Shown here in pieces: positions 44,718 through 53,500 of a DNA stretch of 64,000 bases. Within the stretch, counting starts at the first letter, position 1, and every line of letters starts with the position of its first letter. This DNA comes from an uncultured Prevotellaceae bacterium (GTDB lineage Bacteria > Bacteroidota > Bacteroidia > Bacteroidales > Bacteroidaceae), in contig CAMIYC010000007.1 in the NCBI GenBank assembly GCA_946402905.1, positions 33,709 to 97,708 on the forward strand. Direction: 5' to 3'. The notes under the pieces are model-generated. The model searched no databases. It was not told the origin of the DNA and was given only the letters and a program-made list of their open reading frames with translations. Position numbers and translations under genes: made by a program.

Positions 44718-45302
44718 TCATAAAAGTGCTACGGCTGTCTCCTCCAGCTGTTGATACCACTCCTCGCCAAACCGGCGGATGAGCGGATCTTTCAAGAACC
44801 GGTAGATGGGCAGGCCTTTCTTCTCGCCTAATGTCACTGCGCTGCGACAGACATCCCACTCGTTATAATTGAGCCCGACAAGACCATTGCCCAGAGATTT
44901 TTCCCGTATCGGATAGAGCGCACAACTGATCGGTTTGCAGAAAGGAATTTTTCCCTGCCTGTATTTCCTTTCCAAAGCACAGAGACAAATCCCATTCTCA
45001 TAACATGTGAAGACACAATCACGGCCCCCTACGATGCTCGTCACCATGTCGCCGTCGCTGTCTACATAGGCCACGCCCTGCTTGTCGATCACCGACTGTG
45101 CCGAGGCGGAGAGATCATCCCACACCACGTCCAGGCTATTCTCTATTTCACAGACCTCCTCCATCGTGACAGGTGCCCCGGCATCTCCCTCCACACAGCA
45201 GATGCCGCCACATGCACTGATGTCGCAGCAGAAACACTTGGTGAGGATGTCGGGCGAAAGGAGCACGTCGCCCACCTGTATAATAGGGAGGATCTTTTTC
45301 AT
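44718..45302 (-). CDS. DUF3109 family cysteine-rich protein
   Basis: A 194-residue cytoplasmic protein with a conserved set of cysteines: CFCCDISACGGICCVEGDAG (residues 23-42), DCVFTCYENGICLCALE and FCKPISCALYPIR, which looks like a metal or Fe-S binding arrangement similar to YkgJ-type zinc/iron-binding proteins. It matches the Bacteroidetes DUF3109 family, whose role is unknown. It is downstream of gpmI and ung on the same strand, separated from ung by 55 bp. Confidence 0.85.
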   Translation of the reverse strand: MKKILPIIQVGDVLLSPDILTKCFCCDISACGGICCVEGDAGAPVTMEEVCEIENSLDVVWDDLSASAQSVIDKQGVAYVDSDGDMVTSIVGGRDCVFTCYENGICLCALERKYRQGKIPFCKPISCALYPIREKSLGNGLVGLNYNEWDVCRSAVTLGEKKGLPIYRFLKDPLIRRFGEEWYQQLEETAVALL

Positions 45303-45357
45303 TGGTGGTGTTCAGAAACAGAGGTGTTCAGACTATCATAATGATGCCACAGCCACA

Positions 45358-46023
45358 TTACCAGTCGACAGGCGCCATTCCATGCGCTGACAGATAGGCA
45401 TTGGCCTGCGAGAAATGATGATTGCCAAACCATCCCCCACGATTGGCAGAGAGCGGAGACGGATGCACAGACTGCAGGATAAGGTGCTTGGTGCTGTCTA
45501 TCAGATAAGCTTTGCTGCGAGCATACCCGCCCCAGAGGATGAAGACGAGGTGTTCACGCTGTTGGCTGAGCACCCTGATGGCAGCATCGGTAAACTCCTC
45601 CCAGCCCTTGCGCTGGTGACTCGCAGCCTGATGTGCCCTCACCGTGAGGGTGGCATTGAGCAGGAGCACCCCTTGCCGTGCCCAGCGGGTCAGGTCGCCG
45701 GAGCGAGGCATCGGCTTACCAAGGTCTTGTTCTATCTCCTTGTAGATGTTCACCAGCGATGGAGGCATGGCCACATGCTCGGGCACGGAGAAACTCAGAC
45801 CCATGGCCTGCCCCTCCTCATGATAGGGATCCTGACCGATGATGACCACCCTCACCTGGTCGAAGGGGCACAGGTCAAACGCATTGAAAATCAGTCTCCC
45901 CGGTGGGTAGCAGGTGTACTGTCTGTACTCCTGCTTCACCAGAGCGACCAGTTGTGCGAAATAGGGCTTTTCAAACTCGTCCTTCAATCGCAGTTTCCAC
46001 GATTCCTCTATCTTGACATCCAT
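45358..46023 (-). CDS. ung: Uracil-DNA glycosylase
   Basis: Family 1 UDG (221 residues) removes uracil from DNA as the first step of base-excision repair. The water-activating motif GQDPYHEEGQAMGLSFSV contains catalytic D65, LLLNATLTV lies mid-protein, and the DNA-intercalating loop HPSPLSANRGG is near the end. It follows gpmI by 9 bp. A dUTPase gene 32 kb away in the window handles the same problem at the nucleotide level. Confidence 0.96.
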   Translation of the reverse strand: MDVKIEESWKLRLKDEFEKPYFAQLVALVKQEYRQYTCYPPGRLIFNAFDLCPFDQVRVVIIGQDPYHEEGQAMGLSFSVPEHVAMPPSLVNIYKEIEQDLGKPMPRSGDLTRWARQGVLLLNATLTVRAHQAASHQRKGWEEFTDAAIRVLSQQREHLVFILWGGYARSKAYLIDSTKHLILQSVHPSPLSANRGGWFGNHHFSQANAYLSAHGMAPVDW

Positions 46024-46032
46024 TCTCTATGT

Positions 46033-47547
46033 TCAATAGATGAGGCTCTCGCCTGTCATGTCGGCAGGTTTCTCCAGACCCATGATATGGAGGATAGAAG
46101 GAGCTACGTCGGCAAGACGGCCGTTCTTCACCTTGGCACTGTTGTTGTCGGTGACATAGATGAAAGGCACGGGATTGAGCGAGTGGGCCGTATTGGGGGT
46201 ACCGTCCTCGTTGATGGCGTTGTCGGCATTGCCGTGATCGGCGATGATGATGGCTTCATAGTCATTGGCTTTGGCAGCCTCAATCACCTCTTTCACACAC
46301 TGGTCGACAGCCCACACGGCCTTGGCGATGGCATTGTAGACACCGGTGTGTCCCACCATGTCGCCGTTGGCGAAATTGACCACGATGAAGTCATACTCCT
46401 GTGTGTTGATGGCACCGACGAGCTTGTCTTTCACCTCGTAGGCACTCATCTCCGGTTTCAGGTCATACGTGGCCACCTTGGGTGATGGCACGAGGATGCG
46501 GTCCTCATTGTCGAAGGGTGCCTCACGACCGCCGTTGAAGAAGAAGGTGACGTGGGCATATTTCTCTGTCTCAGCGGTATGAAGCTGTTTCTTGCCCTGC
46601 TTGGAGAGATACTCACCGAGGGTATCCTCTACGTTCTCTTTGGGGAACAAGATGTGCAGACCCTTGAAATTGGCATCGTAGGGAGTCATGCAATAATACT
46701 GCAGTCCGGGGATCGTGTGCATACCCTCTTCCGGCATATCCTGCTGGGTGAGCACCACGGTCAGCTCCTTGGCGCGGTCGTTGCGGAAATTGATGAAGAT
46801 CACCACGTCGCCCTCCTGGATGGTGCCGTCTACGTTGGCATTGTTGATGGGCTTGATAAACTCATCGGTCACATCCTCGGCATAGCTCTCCAGCATGGCC
46901 TCCACCATGTCGTTGGCCTGCTTGCCCTTGCCCTCCACGAGCAGGTCGTAAGCCTCCTTGACACGGTTCCAACGCTTGTCGCGGTCCATCGCATAGAAAC
47001 GGCCTACGATAGAAGCGATGGCAGCGTCGTTTTTCTCACACACCTCGGTCAACTGACGGATGAAGCCCACACCGCTCTTTGGGTCGGTGTCACGGCCGTC
47101 CATGAAACAGTGTACGAAGGTGTTCTTCAGTCCATACTCCTTGCTGATCTCCACCAGACGGAAGAGATGGTCGAGCGAGGAGTGCACGCCACCGTCCGAG
47201 GTCAGTCCCATGAGGTGCAGACGCTTGCCCGTCTTCTGGGCATAGCTGTATGCGCTGACGATCTCCGGATTTTTCAGGATACTGCCATCCTTGCAGGCAC
47301 GGTTGATTTTCACGAGGTCTTGATAGACCACGCGGCCGGCTCCGATATTGAGGTGTCCCACCTCAGAGTTGCCCATCTGCCCGTCGGGCAGACCTACATC
47401 CTCACCAGAAGCCTGCAGCTGCGAGTGTGCGCTGACGGCGTTGAGATAATCCAGATAAGGCGTGGGGGTGTTGAAGATGACATCGCCCTCACCATGTTTG
47501 CCGATACCCCATCCATCGAGTATCATCAATAAAGCTTTTTTTGCCAT
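46033..47547 (-). CDS. gpmI: 2,3-bisphosphoglycerate-independent phosphoglycerate mutase
   Basis: GpmI (504 residues) interconverts 3- and 2-phosphoglycerate in glycolysis through a phosphoserine. The alkaline-phosphatase-type metal ligand D11 (MILDGWG) and nucleophile S61 ([19 protein letters not shown]) are present, with later ligands in [11 protein letters not shown] and [12 protein letters not shown]. Length is standard. A TAACTTTG box on this strand at 47651 precedes a leader of about 95 bases. Confidence 0.96.
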   Translation of the reverse strand: MAKKALLMILDGWGIGKHGEGDVIFNTPTPYLDYLNAVSAHSQLQASGEDVGLPDGQMGNSEVGHLNIGAGRVVYQDLVKINRACKDGSILKNPEIVSAYSYAQKTGKRLHLMGLTSDGGVHSSLDHLFRLVEISKEYGLKNTFVHCFMDGRDTDPKSGVGFIRQLTEVCEKNDAAIASIVGRFYAMDRDKRWNRVKEAYDLLVEGKGKQANDMVEAMLESYAEDVTDEFIKPINNANVDGTIQEGDVVIFINFRNDRAKELTVVLTQQDMPEEGMHTIPGLQYYCMTPYDANFKGLHILFPKENVEDTLGEYLSKQGKKQLHTAETEKYAHVTFFFNGGREAPFDNEDRILVPSPKVATYDLKPEMSAYEVKDKLVGAINTQEYDFIVVNFANGDMVGHTGVYNAIAKAVWAVDQCVKEVIEAAKANDYEAIIIADHGNADNAINEDGTPNTAHSLNPVPFIYVTDNNSAKVKNGRLADVAPSILHIMGLEKPADMTGESLIY

Positions 47548-47643
47548 AATTAATGTTTGGTGTTCTTATAATTTTTTTTACTGTATTTGTTCAGAGTCTC
47601 TTCACAGGTGTGACAGAGAAAGACTAAAACCTATTTCAACTTG

Positions 47644-47651
47644 CAAAGTTA
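47644..47651 (-). promoter_or_regulatory. Bacteroidetes -7 box for gpmI-ung
   Basis: The minus strand reads TAACTTTG about 97 bp before the gpmI start. No -33 element seen. Confidence 0.45.
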
Positions 47652-47830
47652 ATGAAAATCGGGCGCATAAAAAAAAGAACGGTTCTTTTTTTCTGCAGGA
47701 CAGCAAAAAGGAGGCTGTCTTCCGCTTTTACCTGGATGTTGAAAAGATGTAAAAAACATAAAAAAACATGATAAAAGTATTTTTTATAAATGTTTTTTGT
47801 ATCTTAGCGGTCGAAAAAGATCGACGACAC

Positions 47831-49051
47831 ATGAATAAACGCATCAATACACTGATAGTCATGTTTGCGGCATTACACCTGATGGGTATTGCCCAGACAA
47901 AGTCTGGACTTGAACCGCACCGGTTCAAAACCACCATCGACGGCAAGGAGACTACGCTCATCACGCTCCGCAATGGAGACCTTGAAGCTTGTATCACCAA
48001 CTATGGCGCGAGGCTGGTCTCCCTGATGGTGCCCGACAAGGACGGAAAAGCGGAAGATGTGGTATTGGGATTTGACAACATTGAGTCGTATCGCCTCAAG
48101 AAACAGAATTTCGGCAGTGTCGTAGGGCGCTATATCGGCCGCATCAAGGGCGCACATTTCTCGCTCGACGGCAAGGAATACCAGCTCCAGCAGACGGGTG
48201 GCGGCAATATCTCCCATGGCGGGAGGCCTGGCTTTGCCGACCGCGTGTGGGATGTCATCTCACATAATGACAGCACACTGCGACTGCGGTATGTCTCTCC
48301 AGACGGAGAAAATGGATTCCCTGGCAAACTGACTACTACGGTGACCTACCGCCTGACCAGCGACCAGGCTCTCACCGTCAGCTATGAAGCCACCACCGAC
48401 AAGCCCACCGTCGTCAATCTGTCCAACCATTCTTTTTTCAACATCTCCGGCAATCCATCCACCCCCGTCACCTCACAACAGCTGTATGTCGACAGCAAGT
48501 ATATCGCCACCTACGACAAGCAAAAGAATCTCAACGGCCACTTCATGCGTGTACGCAACACGCCTTTTGACTTCAGACAACTGAAGTCCATCGGTGCCGA
48601 CATCGACATCTACGACGAGCAGATGAGCATCACACGGGGCTACGACCATGCTTTCGCTTTGCGTCACGCCGGCGACCAGTCAGAGCCCGCCGTCATCCTT
48701 TACGACGAGAAGAGCGGGCGACAGCTGTCCGTATACACCACAGAACCCGCCGTGCAGGTCTACACGGCCAATGGCCTCAACGGCACCATGATCGGCAAAG
48801 GAGGTGTCGCCTACCAGAAACATTCCGCTGTATGCCTGGAGACGATGCACTTTTCCGACAGTCCCAATCATCCCGAGTTTCCTTCTACCGTGCTCCGTCC
48901 CGGCGAGACGTATAAATCTCGCACTACCTACCAGTTTTCTGACCATCCCGCCCACAAAGACCGAAATCTCGTCAGCTCCATACTCATGTATAGCGGTGTC
49001 GCCAGCCTCACCGGCCTGGGTGTCGTAGGCATCGTATCCCTGGTGAAGTAA
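47831..49051 (+). CDS. galM: Secreted aldose 1-epimerase (galactose mutarotase)
   Basis: A 406-residue mutarotase that interconverts alpha and beta anomers of hexoses. A signal peptide (about 1-21, MNKRINTLIVMFAALHLMGIA) sends it out of the cytoplasm. GalM motifs: NYGARLVSLMVPD, FGSVVGRYIGRIKGA, the catalytic-His strand NLSNHSFFN, RGYDHAFAL, and CLETMHFSDSPNHPEFPSTVLRPGETY carrying the catalytic Glu. After the usual end there is an extra hydrophobic tail (about 385-406, MYSGVASLTGLGVVGIVSLVK) that could anchor the protein. A frame open from 47768 adds a non-conserved hydrophobic extension and is not used. Confidence 0.93.
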   Translation: MNKRINTLIVMFAALHLMGIAQTKSGLEPHRFKTTIDGKETTLITLRNGDLEACITNYGARLVSLMVPDKDGKAEDVVLGFDNIESYRLKKQNFGSVVGRYIGRIKGAHFSLDGKEYQLQQTGGGNISHGGRPGFADRVWDVISHNDSTLRLRYVSPDGENGFPGKLTTTVTYRLTSDQALTVSYEATTDKPTVVNLSNHSFFNISGNPSTPVTSQQLYVDSKYIATYDKQKNLNGHFMRVRNTPFDFRQLKSIGADIDIYDEQMSITRGYDHAFALRHAGDQSEPAVILYDEKSGRQLSVYTTEPAVQVYTANGLNGTMIGKGGVAYQKHSAVCLETMHFSDSPNHPEFPSTVLRPGETYKSRTTYQFSDHPAHKDRNLVSSILMYSGVASLTGLGVVGIVSLVK

Positions 49052-49053
49052 GA

Positions 49054-49085
49054 ACCTCCCCCGGCCCCTCCAAAGGAGGGGAGGT
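49054..49085. repeat. Pyrimidine/purine inverted repeat after galM
   Basis: ACCTCCCC (49054-49061) can pair with GGGGAGGT (49078-49085), and CCCCTCC (49065-49071) with GGAGGGG (49075-49081) around AAA. The element starts right after the galM stop; without a T-run it is not a convincing terminator. A similar CCCTCC..AAAGGAG core occurs in the thrS terminator. Confidence 0.6.
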
Positions 49086-49087
49086 GT

Positions 49088-49144
49088 AAAAGCGAAAAGC
49101 AAAAACAAAAGCGAAAAGCAAAAACAAAAGCGAAAAGCAAAAAG
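49088..49144. repeat. 19-bp A-rich tandem repeat in the leader of the barrel gene
   Basis: Three consecutive 19-bp units of AAAAGCGAAAAGCAAAAAC (last unit ending AAAAAG) run to 3 bp before the ATG at 49148. Confidence 0.9.
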
Positions 49145-49147
49145 CGA

Positions 49148-49888
49148 ATGAAAAAAAATGTCAGATATATTCTCACGGCGCTCGCCCTGTGGAGCATGAC
49201 CGCCTTGGCACAAGAGCCAACGGGGGCCATCCAGAATGACCCATCCACCCCATCAAGCCCATCCACCCCATCCACCCCATCCACCCCATCCACCACTCTA
49301 TCCTCATATATCGAGCCCGCTGTTCCATATTATTATGCTGAGCGCGACTCATTGCATCTGCCCACGCTTACCCAAAGGGGGCATGTCATGTCGACGGGGT
49401 TTTATGGCAGATACTTCGGAGGATGGCACTCGTGGGACCTGCACAAAGGACTTAACATCAATTTGGGAGCATCGGTATTCGCGCAGTTTGGCCGCCATGC
49501 CCGTCATGGTGCCGGCTTCGGACAACAGCTCTCGGCCATGTATGCTACGACACTGACCGACAAGCTCTCCCTGGCCGTAGGAGGCTATCTCAGCCATATA
49601 TACTGGCAGCACAATTCGATGCGCGACGCGGGATTCTCCGCTGTCTTGGGCTACCAATTCAACGAGCACTGGGAGGCATATATCTATGGTCAGAAATCCA
49701 TCATGGCCAATGGCTGGATGCCCTGTTCTTTCTACGGTATGACAGAGGCTGGCGACCGTATCGGTGCCGCTGTGAAATACAATTTCAACCCATCATTCAG
49801 CATACAGGTCTCCGTTGAACATGGAAGATGGCCACACAGAGACTCTTTTCATGAGACATATATGAACATGCTACCACCGGGGTGGTAG
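49148..49888 (+). CDS. Small outer-membrane beta-barrel-like protein with Pro-Ser-Thr repeat
   Basis: A 246-residue exported protein, not assigned to a named family. Signal peptide (about 1-21, ending ALAQ), then a (PST)n segment at residues 32-49 encoded by six 9-bp units (49241-49294), then strands with alternating hydrophobic and aromatic residues (HVMSTGFYGRYFGGW, GLNINLGASVFAQFG, LSAMYATTLTDKLSLAVGGYLSHIYW, AAVKYNFNPSFSIQVSVEHG) typical of an 8- to 10-strand outer-membrane barrel. It follows galM by 96 bp. Its stop codon is inside a 12-bp perfect palindrome. Confidence 0.7.
   Translation: MKKNVRYILTALALWSMTALAQEPTGAIQNDPSTPSSPSTPSTPSTPSTTLSSYIEPAVPYYYAERDSLHLPTLTQRGHVMSTGFYGRYFGGWHSWDLHKGLNINLGASVFAQFGRHARHGAGFGQQLSAMYATTLTDKLSLAVGGYLSHIYWQHNSMRDAGFSAVLGYQFNEHWEAYIYGQKSIMANGWMPCSFYGMTEAGDRIGAAVKYNFNPSFSIQVSVEHGRWPHRDSFHETYMNMLPPGW
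49241..49294 (+). repeat. Six in-frame 9-bp units encoding Pro-Ser-Thr
   Basis: CCATCCACC is repeated six times in tandem (second unit CCATCAAGC, encoding PSS). Copy-number change would lengthen or shorten the linker without a frameshift. Confidence 0.9.
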
Positions 49889-49892
49889 CATG
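49867..49892. terminator. Perfect 12-bp palindrome across the barrel gene stop codon
   Basis: CATGCTACCACC (49867-49878) is the exact complement of GGTGGTAGCATG (49881-49892). It sits between two convergent genes and may stop transcription from both, but neither side has a proper T-run. Confidence 0.45.
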
Positions 49893-49937
49893 TCTTATAA
49901 GGATACCGACTGTTTTACTGATGGCTGGACAGACAGC

Positions 49938-49972
49938 CTGCTTAGGAATGACAGACGGTCTGCTTAGGAATG
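49938..49972. repeat. 22-bp duplication at the end of the WecB-like gene
   Basis: CTGCTTAGGAATG occurs at 49938 and again at 49960, a 22-bp period; the second copy contains the stop codon of the WecB-like gene (read on the minus strand). Confidence 0.7.
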
Positions 49973-51082
49973 GCTTGTAGACATGTCCTGGGCAAGCAGT
50001 GTCTGCACGATACGCTCTGCCGAGCGTCCGTCCCAGCGGTCGGGTATCGAGCTTTTCTTCCATTGTCCTGCCACCATATCGGCCACGGCCTCCCGCAGCC
50101 GGTCCGCATCTTCACCCACAAGCACATTGGTGCCCTGACGCACCGTCTCGATATGCTCGGTATAGCTGTTGAGCGTGATACATGGCACGCCGTTGAACGT
50201 TGCCTCCTCGGCCACATTGCCCGAGTCGGTGATGATGCCCCTGGCATGTGCGGTGAGATAACCAAACTCCAGGTAACTGAGAGGACTGACCAGATGGAAT
50301 GACGAGAGAGAGGCATTGATCGTGGCGAGTTGCTCGCCGACAGCCTTTCGGGCCAGTCCGCGCAGAGGCGCGATGATGGGTTTTTCTCCTGCCGACTCGA
50401 GCAGTGCCTTGAGCATCTGGCGCAAGTTGGCCTTGTCGGCCATGAGTGCCTTTCGGTTGAGGGTGAAGACCAGGTAGTCTCCGTCGGTCAGACCGAGTTC
50501 ACCGGCGATGGCTGGCCTTACGAATCTCGGATAGTTGAAGCGCAAGCTGTCCAGCAGGATATTACCCACCATATATACCTGAGAGATCTGCACACCCTCA
50601 CGCGACACGATATGGCTGGCGCCTTCGCCGGCTGTGAAGAGGAAGTCAGACAGGCCGTCGATGACCAGGCGGTTGATCTCCTTGGGCATCTTGATGTCGA
50701 AGGAGCGTGTGCCGGCGACAAGATGTGCCAGACAGATACCCTGTTTCTTGGTGACGATGGCCGCAGCCATGGTGGAGGCGAGATCATCGACCACGATGAC
50801 CACATCAGTGGGGTGCGTCTCGAGGTATTTCTCAAATTCTCCCATCACACGTCCTGTCAGCTCGTTGAGACTCACACAGTCGACACCCAGATAGACATCC
50901 GGACGGCGCATCTGCAAGTCGTCGAAGAGCGACTGCTCCAAGGTTGGGTCACTGGACAGACCGGTATAGACCAATGTGCTGGCCAGGTCTTCGTGTTGAC
51001 TTTTGGCTTTGTCTATCGCCCGTAAGATAGGAGCGACCTTGATGAAATTGGGCCGGGCTCCGGCTACAATGCAAATATTCAT
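49964..51082 (-). CDS. WecB-like UDP-GlcNAc 2-epimerase homologue with altered active site
   Basis: A 372-residue protein with the GT-B fold of non-hydrolysing UDP-GlcNAc 2-epimerases: GARPNFIKVAPI at the start, VGNILLDSL, and TDSGNVAEEATFNGVPCITLNSYTEHIETVRQGTNVLVG in the C-terminal half. Several normally invariant residues are changed: the TGQHYDxxM segment reads TGLSSDPTL, the GD pair reads DD (99-100), HVEAGLR reads HLVAGTR so the catalytic Glu is Val122, PEEINR reads PKEINR, and the histidine of the LHR strand is Asn209 (TLNRK). Ordinary epimerase activity is doubtful. It is the last gene after the stomatin-like gene (3-bp gap). Confidence 0.82.
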   Translation of the reverse strand: MNICIVAGARPNFIKVAPILRAIDKAKSQHEDLASTLVYTGLSSDPTLEQSLFDDLQMRRPDVYLGVDCVSLNELTGRVMGEFEKYLETHPTDVVIVVDDLASTMAAAIVTKKQGICLAHLVAGTRSFDIKMPKEINRLVIDGLSDFLFTAGEGASHIVSREGVQISQVYMVGNILLDSLRFNYPRFVRPAIAGELGLTDGDYLVFTLNRKALMADKANLRQMLKALLESAGEKPIIAPLRGLARKAVGEQLATINASLSSFHLVSPLSYLEFGYLTAHARGIITDSGNVAEEATFNGVPCITLNSYTEHIETVRQGTNVLVGEDADRLREAVADMVAGQWKKSSIPDRWDGRSAERIVQTLLAQDMSTSHS

Positions 51083-51085
51083 TTC

Positions 51086-52036
51086 CTACTGTTTGAACAA
51101 ATCTTTAATACCACCGATACTCCCGAGCAAGTTGGTCGCCTCATAAGGCAGATACACGGTCTTGGACTGGTCGCCCGAGGCCAGTTCTTCCATCATCTGG
51201 ATATACTTCTGCGCCAGCAGGTAATTGGCGGGATTGGTGCTGTCGCCCACAGCCTCGGTGATCTTCTTGATGGCGATGGCTTCGGCCTCAGCCTTTCTGA
51301 TGCGTGCCTGTGCCACACCCTCTGCCTCGAGTATGGCCTGCTGCTTCTGGGCTTCAGCACGGTTGATGGTAGCGGCTTTGTCACCTTCCGACTGTAGGAT
51401 CTGCGACTGCTTCTGTCCCTCGCTGGTCAGGATGACGGCACGCTTGTTGCGCTCAGCCTGCATCTGCTTCTCCATGGCTTGCAGCACGCTCTGCGGGGGC
51501 GTGATGTCCTGCAGCTCCACGCGGTTCACCTTGATACCCCATTTGTTGGTGGCGTCGTCGAGCACGGCACGCAGTTTGGTGTTCACTGTGTCACGCGAGG
51601 TGAGTGTCTGGTCGAGTTCCAGTTCACCGATGATGTTACGCAGCGTGGTCTGCGTGAGTTTCTCGATGGCATTGGGCAGATTGTTGATCTCATAGACAGC
51701 CTTGAACGGATCGACGATCTGGAAATAAAGCAAAGCATTGATTTGCATCTGGATATTATCCTTGGTGATCACGTTCTGCTTGTCGAAATCATATACTTGC
51801 TCACGCAGGTCGATGGTGTCGGAATAGACATACCGGCCGCGGTTGAGCGTGACGATGCTCTTGGCATTATCAATAAAAGGGATGATGACATTGATGCCTG
51901 GCTGGAGGGTTTCATGATATTTCCCAAGGCGTTCTATGATTTTGGTCTCCGACTGTGGAATGATGACCAATGTCTTCTTGGCGAAGATGACGAGCAATAC
52001 GATGACTGCTAATAATACGATGGTTGCTACTGACAT
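51086..52036 (-). CDS. SPFH/Band 7 (stomatin-like, QmcA-type) membrane protein
   Basis: A 316-residue protein with an N-terminal membrane helix (ATIVLLAVIVLLVIFAKKTLVIIP), an SPFH domain (IPQSETKIIERLGKYHETLQPGINVIIPFID...LREQVYDFDKQNVITKDNIQMQINALLYFQI) and a Glu/Ala/Gln-rich coiled coil at about 190-265 (QMQAERNKRAVILTSEGQKQSQILQSEGDKA). SPFH proteins form large membrane rings or microdomains and pair with NfeD proteins; a nfeD gene lies just upstream on the same strand. The 128-bp gap between them holds a GTTGACAA-type repeat. The end GSIGGIKDLFKQ is typical for the family. Confidence 0.94.
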   Translation of the reverse strand: MSVATIVLLAVIVLLVIFAKKTLVIIPQSETKIIERLGKYHETLQPGINVIIPFIDNAKSIVTLNRGRYVYSDTIDLREQVYDFDKQNVITKDNIQMQINALLYFQIVDPFKAVYEINNLPNAIEKLTQTTLRNIIGELELDQTLTSRDTVNTKLRAVLDDATNKWGIKVNRVELQDITPPQSVLQAMEKQMQAERNKRAVILTSEGQKQSQILQSEGDKAATINRAEAQKQQAILEAEGVAQARIRKAEAEAIAIKKITEAVGDSTNPANYLLAQKYIQMMEELASGDQSKTVYLPYEATNLLGSIGGIKDLFKQ

Positions 52037-52044
52037 GGTTTTTT

Positions 52045-52110
52045 AAGTTGACGAGTTGACAAGTAAACAAGTTGACAAGTAAACAAGTTGACAAGTTGAT
52101 AGTTGACGAG
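52045..52110. repeat. 8-bp GTTGACAA/GTAAACAA tandem repeat in the stomatin-gene leader
   Basis: Alternating GTTGACGA, GTTGACAA and GTAAACAA units start 9 bases upstream of the start codon, matching the array in the prfB leader in unit, orientation and distance to the ATG. Confidence 0.85.
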
Positions 52111-52164
52111 GTGATTCTGCGACGAGGTGATGGCTCGGCGGGAGGTGGAAATATTGAATAGGGC

Positions 52165-52617
52165 TCAAATCTTCCTGACGGTCAGGATGATGCTTTCACG
52201 ACCCACGACTTCTACCTTCGAGCCACGGTCTATGGTGCTGCCGTCATCAGAGACGGCTTTCCAGTCGTCGCCGTCAATGGCCACACGTCCATAGCCGCCT
52301 GCCTCGATGGTTTGAGACACCTTGCCCTTGCGCCCCAGCAAAGCGTCGGCATTGCTTACGCGCTGGTCGTCATTGCGGTGCAAGTATCTCATGGCTACGG
52401 GGCGCACAAAGAAGATACTCAGTGTCGTACAGATGGCCATAACGATGAGTTGCGGTATCACTCCAAGCCCCAGGGCTGCCGTTGCCGACCCGCCCAGGGC
52501 ACCGATGGCAAAGCAAAGCAAGAAGAGGTCGCCGGAGCCCAGTTCAATCATCAGGCAGATAATGGAGATGAAAATCCATATCAGCCACACATTGTTTGTC
52601 AAATATTCTGTTATCAT
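52165..52617 (-). CDS. NfeD family protein (short form)
   Basis: A 150-residue protein: three or four hydrophobic helices (about 8-80, including ELGSGDLFLLCFAIGALGGSATAALGLG) and a C-terminal OB-fold domain (about 90-150: GRKGKVSQTIEAGGYGRVAIDGDDWKAVSDDGSTIDRGSKVEVVGRESIILTVRKI). Short NfeD proteins work with stomatin-like SPFH proteins, and the adjacent SPFH gene fits that partnership. It follows the M48 peptidase gene with a 3-bp gap. Confidence 0.92.
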   Translation of the reverse strand: MITEYLTNNVWLIWIFISIICLMIELGSGDLFLLCFAIGALGGSATAALGLGVIPQLIVMAICTTLSIFFVRPVAMRYLHRNDDQRVSNADALLGRKGKVSQTIEAGGYGRVAIDGDDWKAVSDDGSTIDRGSKVEVVGRESIILTVRKI

Positions 52618-52620
52618 TTC

Positions 52621-53493
52621 CTATTTAATCCGGATGGTTTTTGTAGTCTTTGGAGTTGTGGCCTTGGGCTTGGTGGTACCGGCTGTGCCATTGTAATACT
52701 TCATCGCCTCAGGCAAGATTTTCTGAATATTGGAGATACGAGTGGCGTCGGAAGGGTGAGTGCTGAGAAACTCCGGCGTATTGCCTTGGCTGCTGGCAGC
52801 CATTCGCTGCCAGAAGGTGACGGCCTCCTGAGGGTTGTAACCCGCCATGGCTGCAAAAATCAGCCCGATGTGGTCGGCCTCGGTCTCGTGGCCGCGGGAG
52901 TATTTCAGTGTGGCCATCTGCGAACCCAGTCCATAGAGGGAGGAGATGGTGCTCTGTGTGTTGGCGCCCACGCCTACTGCCGAGGCTGCGGCTCCGATGA
53001 TATTGCCCAGCAACTGCTGATCCTGCTGCTTGGTCATCTGCTCGGCAGAGTGGTTGGCCACGGCATGTGCAATCTCGTGGCCGAGCACGATGGCCAGAGC
53101 GGTCTCATTCTGAGTGACGGGGAGCAATCCCTCGTAGACCACGATCTTGCCGCCAGGCATACAAAAGGCATTCACATTCTTATCCTGTACGAGATTGAAT
53201 TCCCAGTTGTAATTGGCCACCTCAGCCTCATATCCATTGTTTCTCAGATAAGTCTCTACAGCATTGGCGAGCTTCTGCCCCACTCTTTTCACCATCGCCG
53301 TATTGGCAGAGTTGGTCGACAACTTAGATGATGCGATGTATTTATCATACTCCGACTTGCTCAGGCTGAGTATTTCCGAGCTGTTGACGTTGATACGCTG
53401 TTTGCGCCCAGTGACAGGCACTACGTTGGTGGCCCCGCAGGAAGCGAGGATGGCTACCACCAAGACAAGAAGTAGGTGATTGATTCTTTTCAT
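52621..53493 (-). CDS. M48-family metallopeptidase lipoprotein
   Basis: A 290-residue lipoprotein with lipobox ILASC (Cys19). The zinc site HExxH reads LGHEIAHAVANHSAEQ (about 139-154) and the third ligand is in SRGHETEADHIGL. GATNVVPVTGRKQ after the lipid Cys and THPSDATRISNIQ near the end match the BepA/LoiP-like group that controls outer-membrane protein quality. The C-terminus is a Lys/Thr/Pro-rich tail. The gene follows the PH-domain gene by 7 bp and precedes nfeD. Confidence 0.93.
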   Translation of the reverse strand: MKRINHLLLVLVVAILASCGATNVVPVTGRKQRINVNSSEILSLSKSEYDKYIASSKLSTNSANTAMVKRVGQKLANAVETYLRNNGYEAEVANYNWEFNLVQDKNVNAFCMPGGKIVVYEGLLPVTQNETALAIVLGHEIAHAVANHSAEQMTKQQDQQLLGNIIGAAASAVGVGANTQSTISSLYGLGSQMATLKYSRGHETEADHIGLIFAAMAGYNPQEAVTFWQRMAASSQGNTPEFLSTHPSDATRISNIQKILPEAMKYYNGTAGTTKPKATTPKTTKTIRIK

Positions 53494-53500
53494 CGGTATT

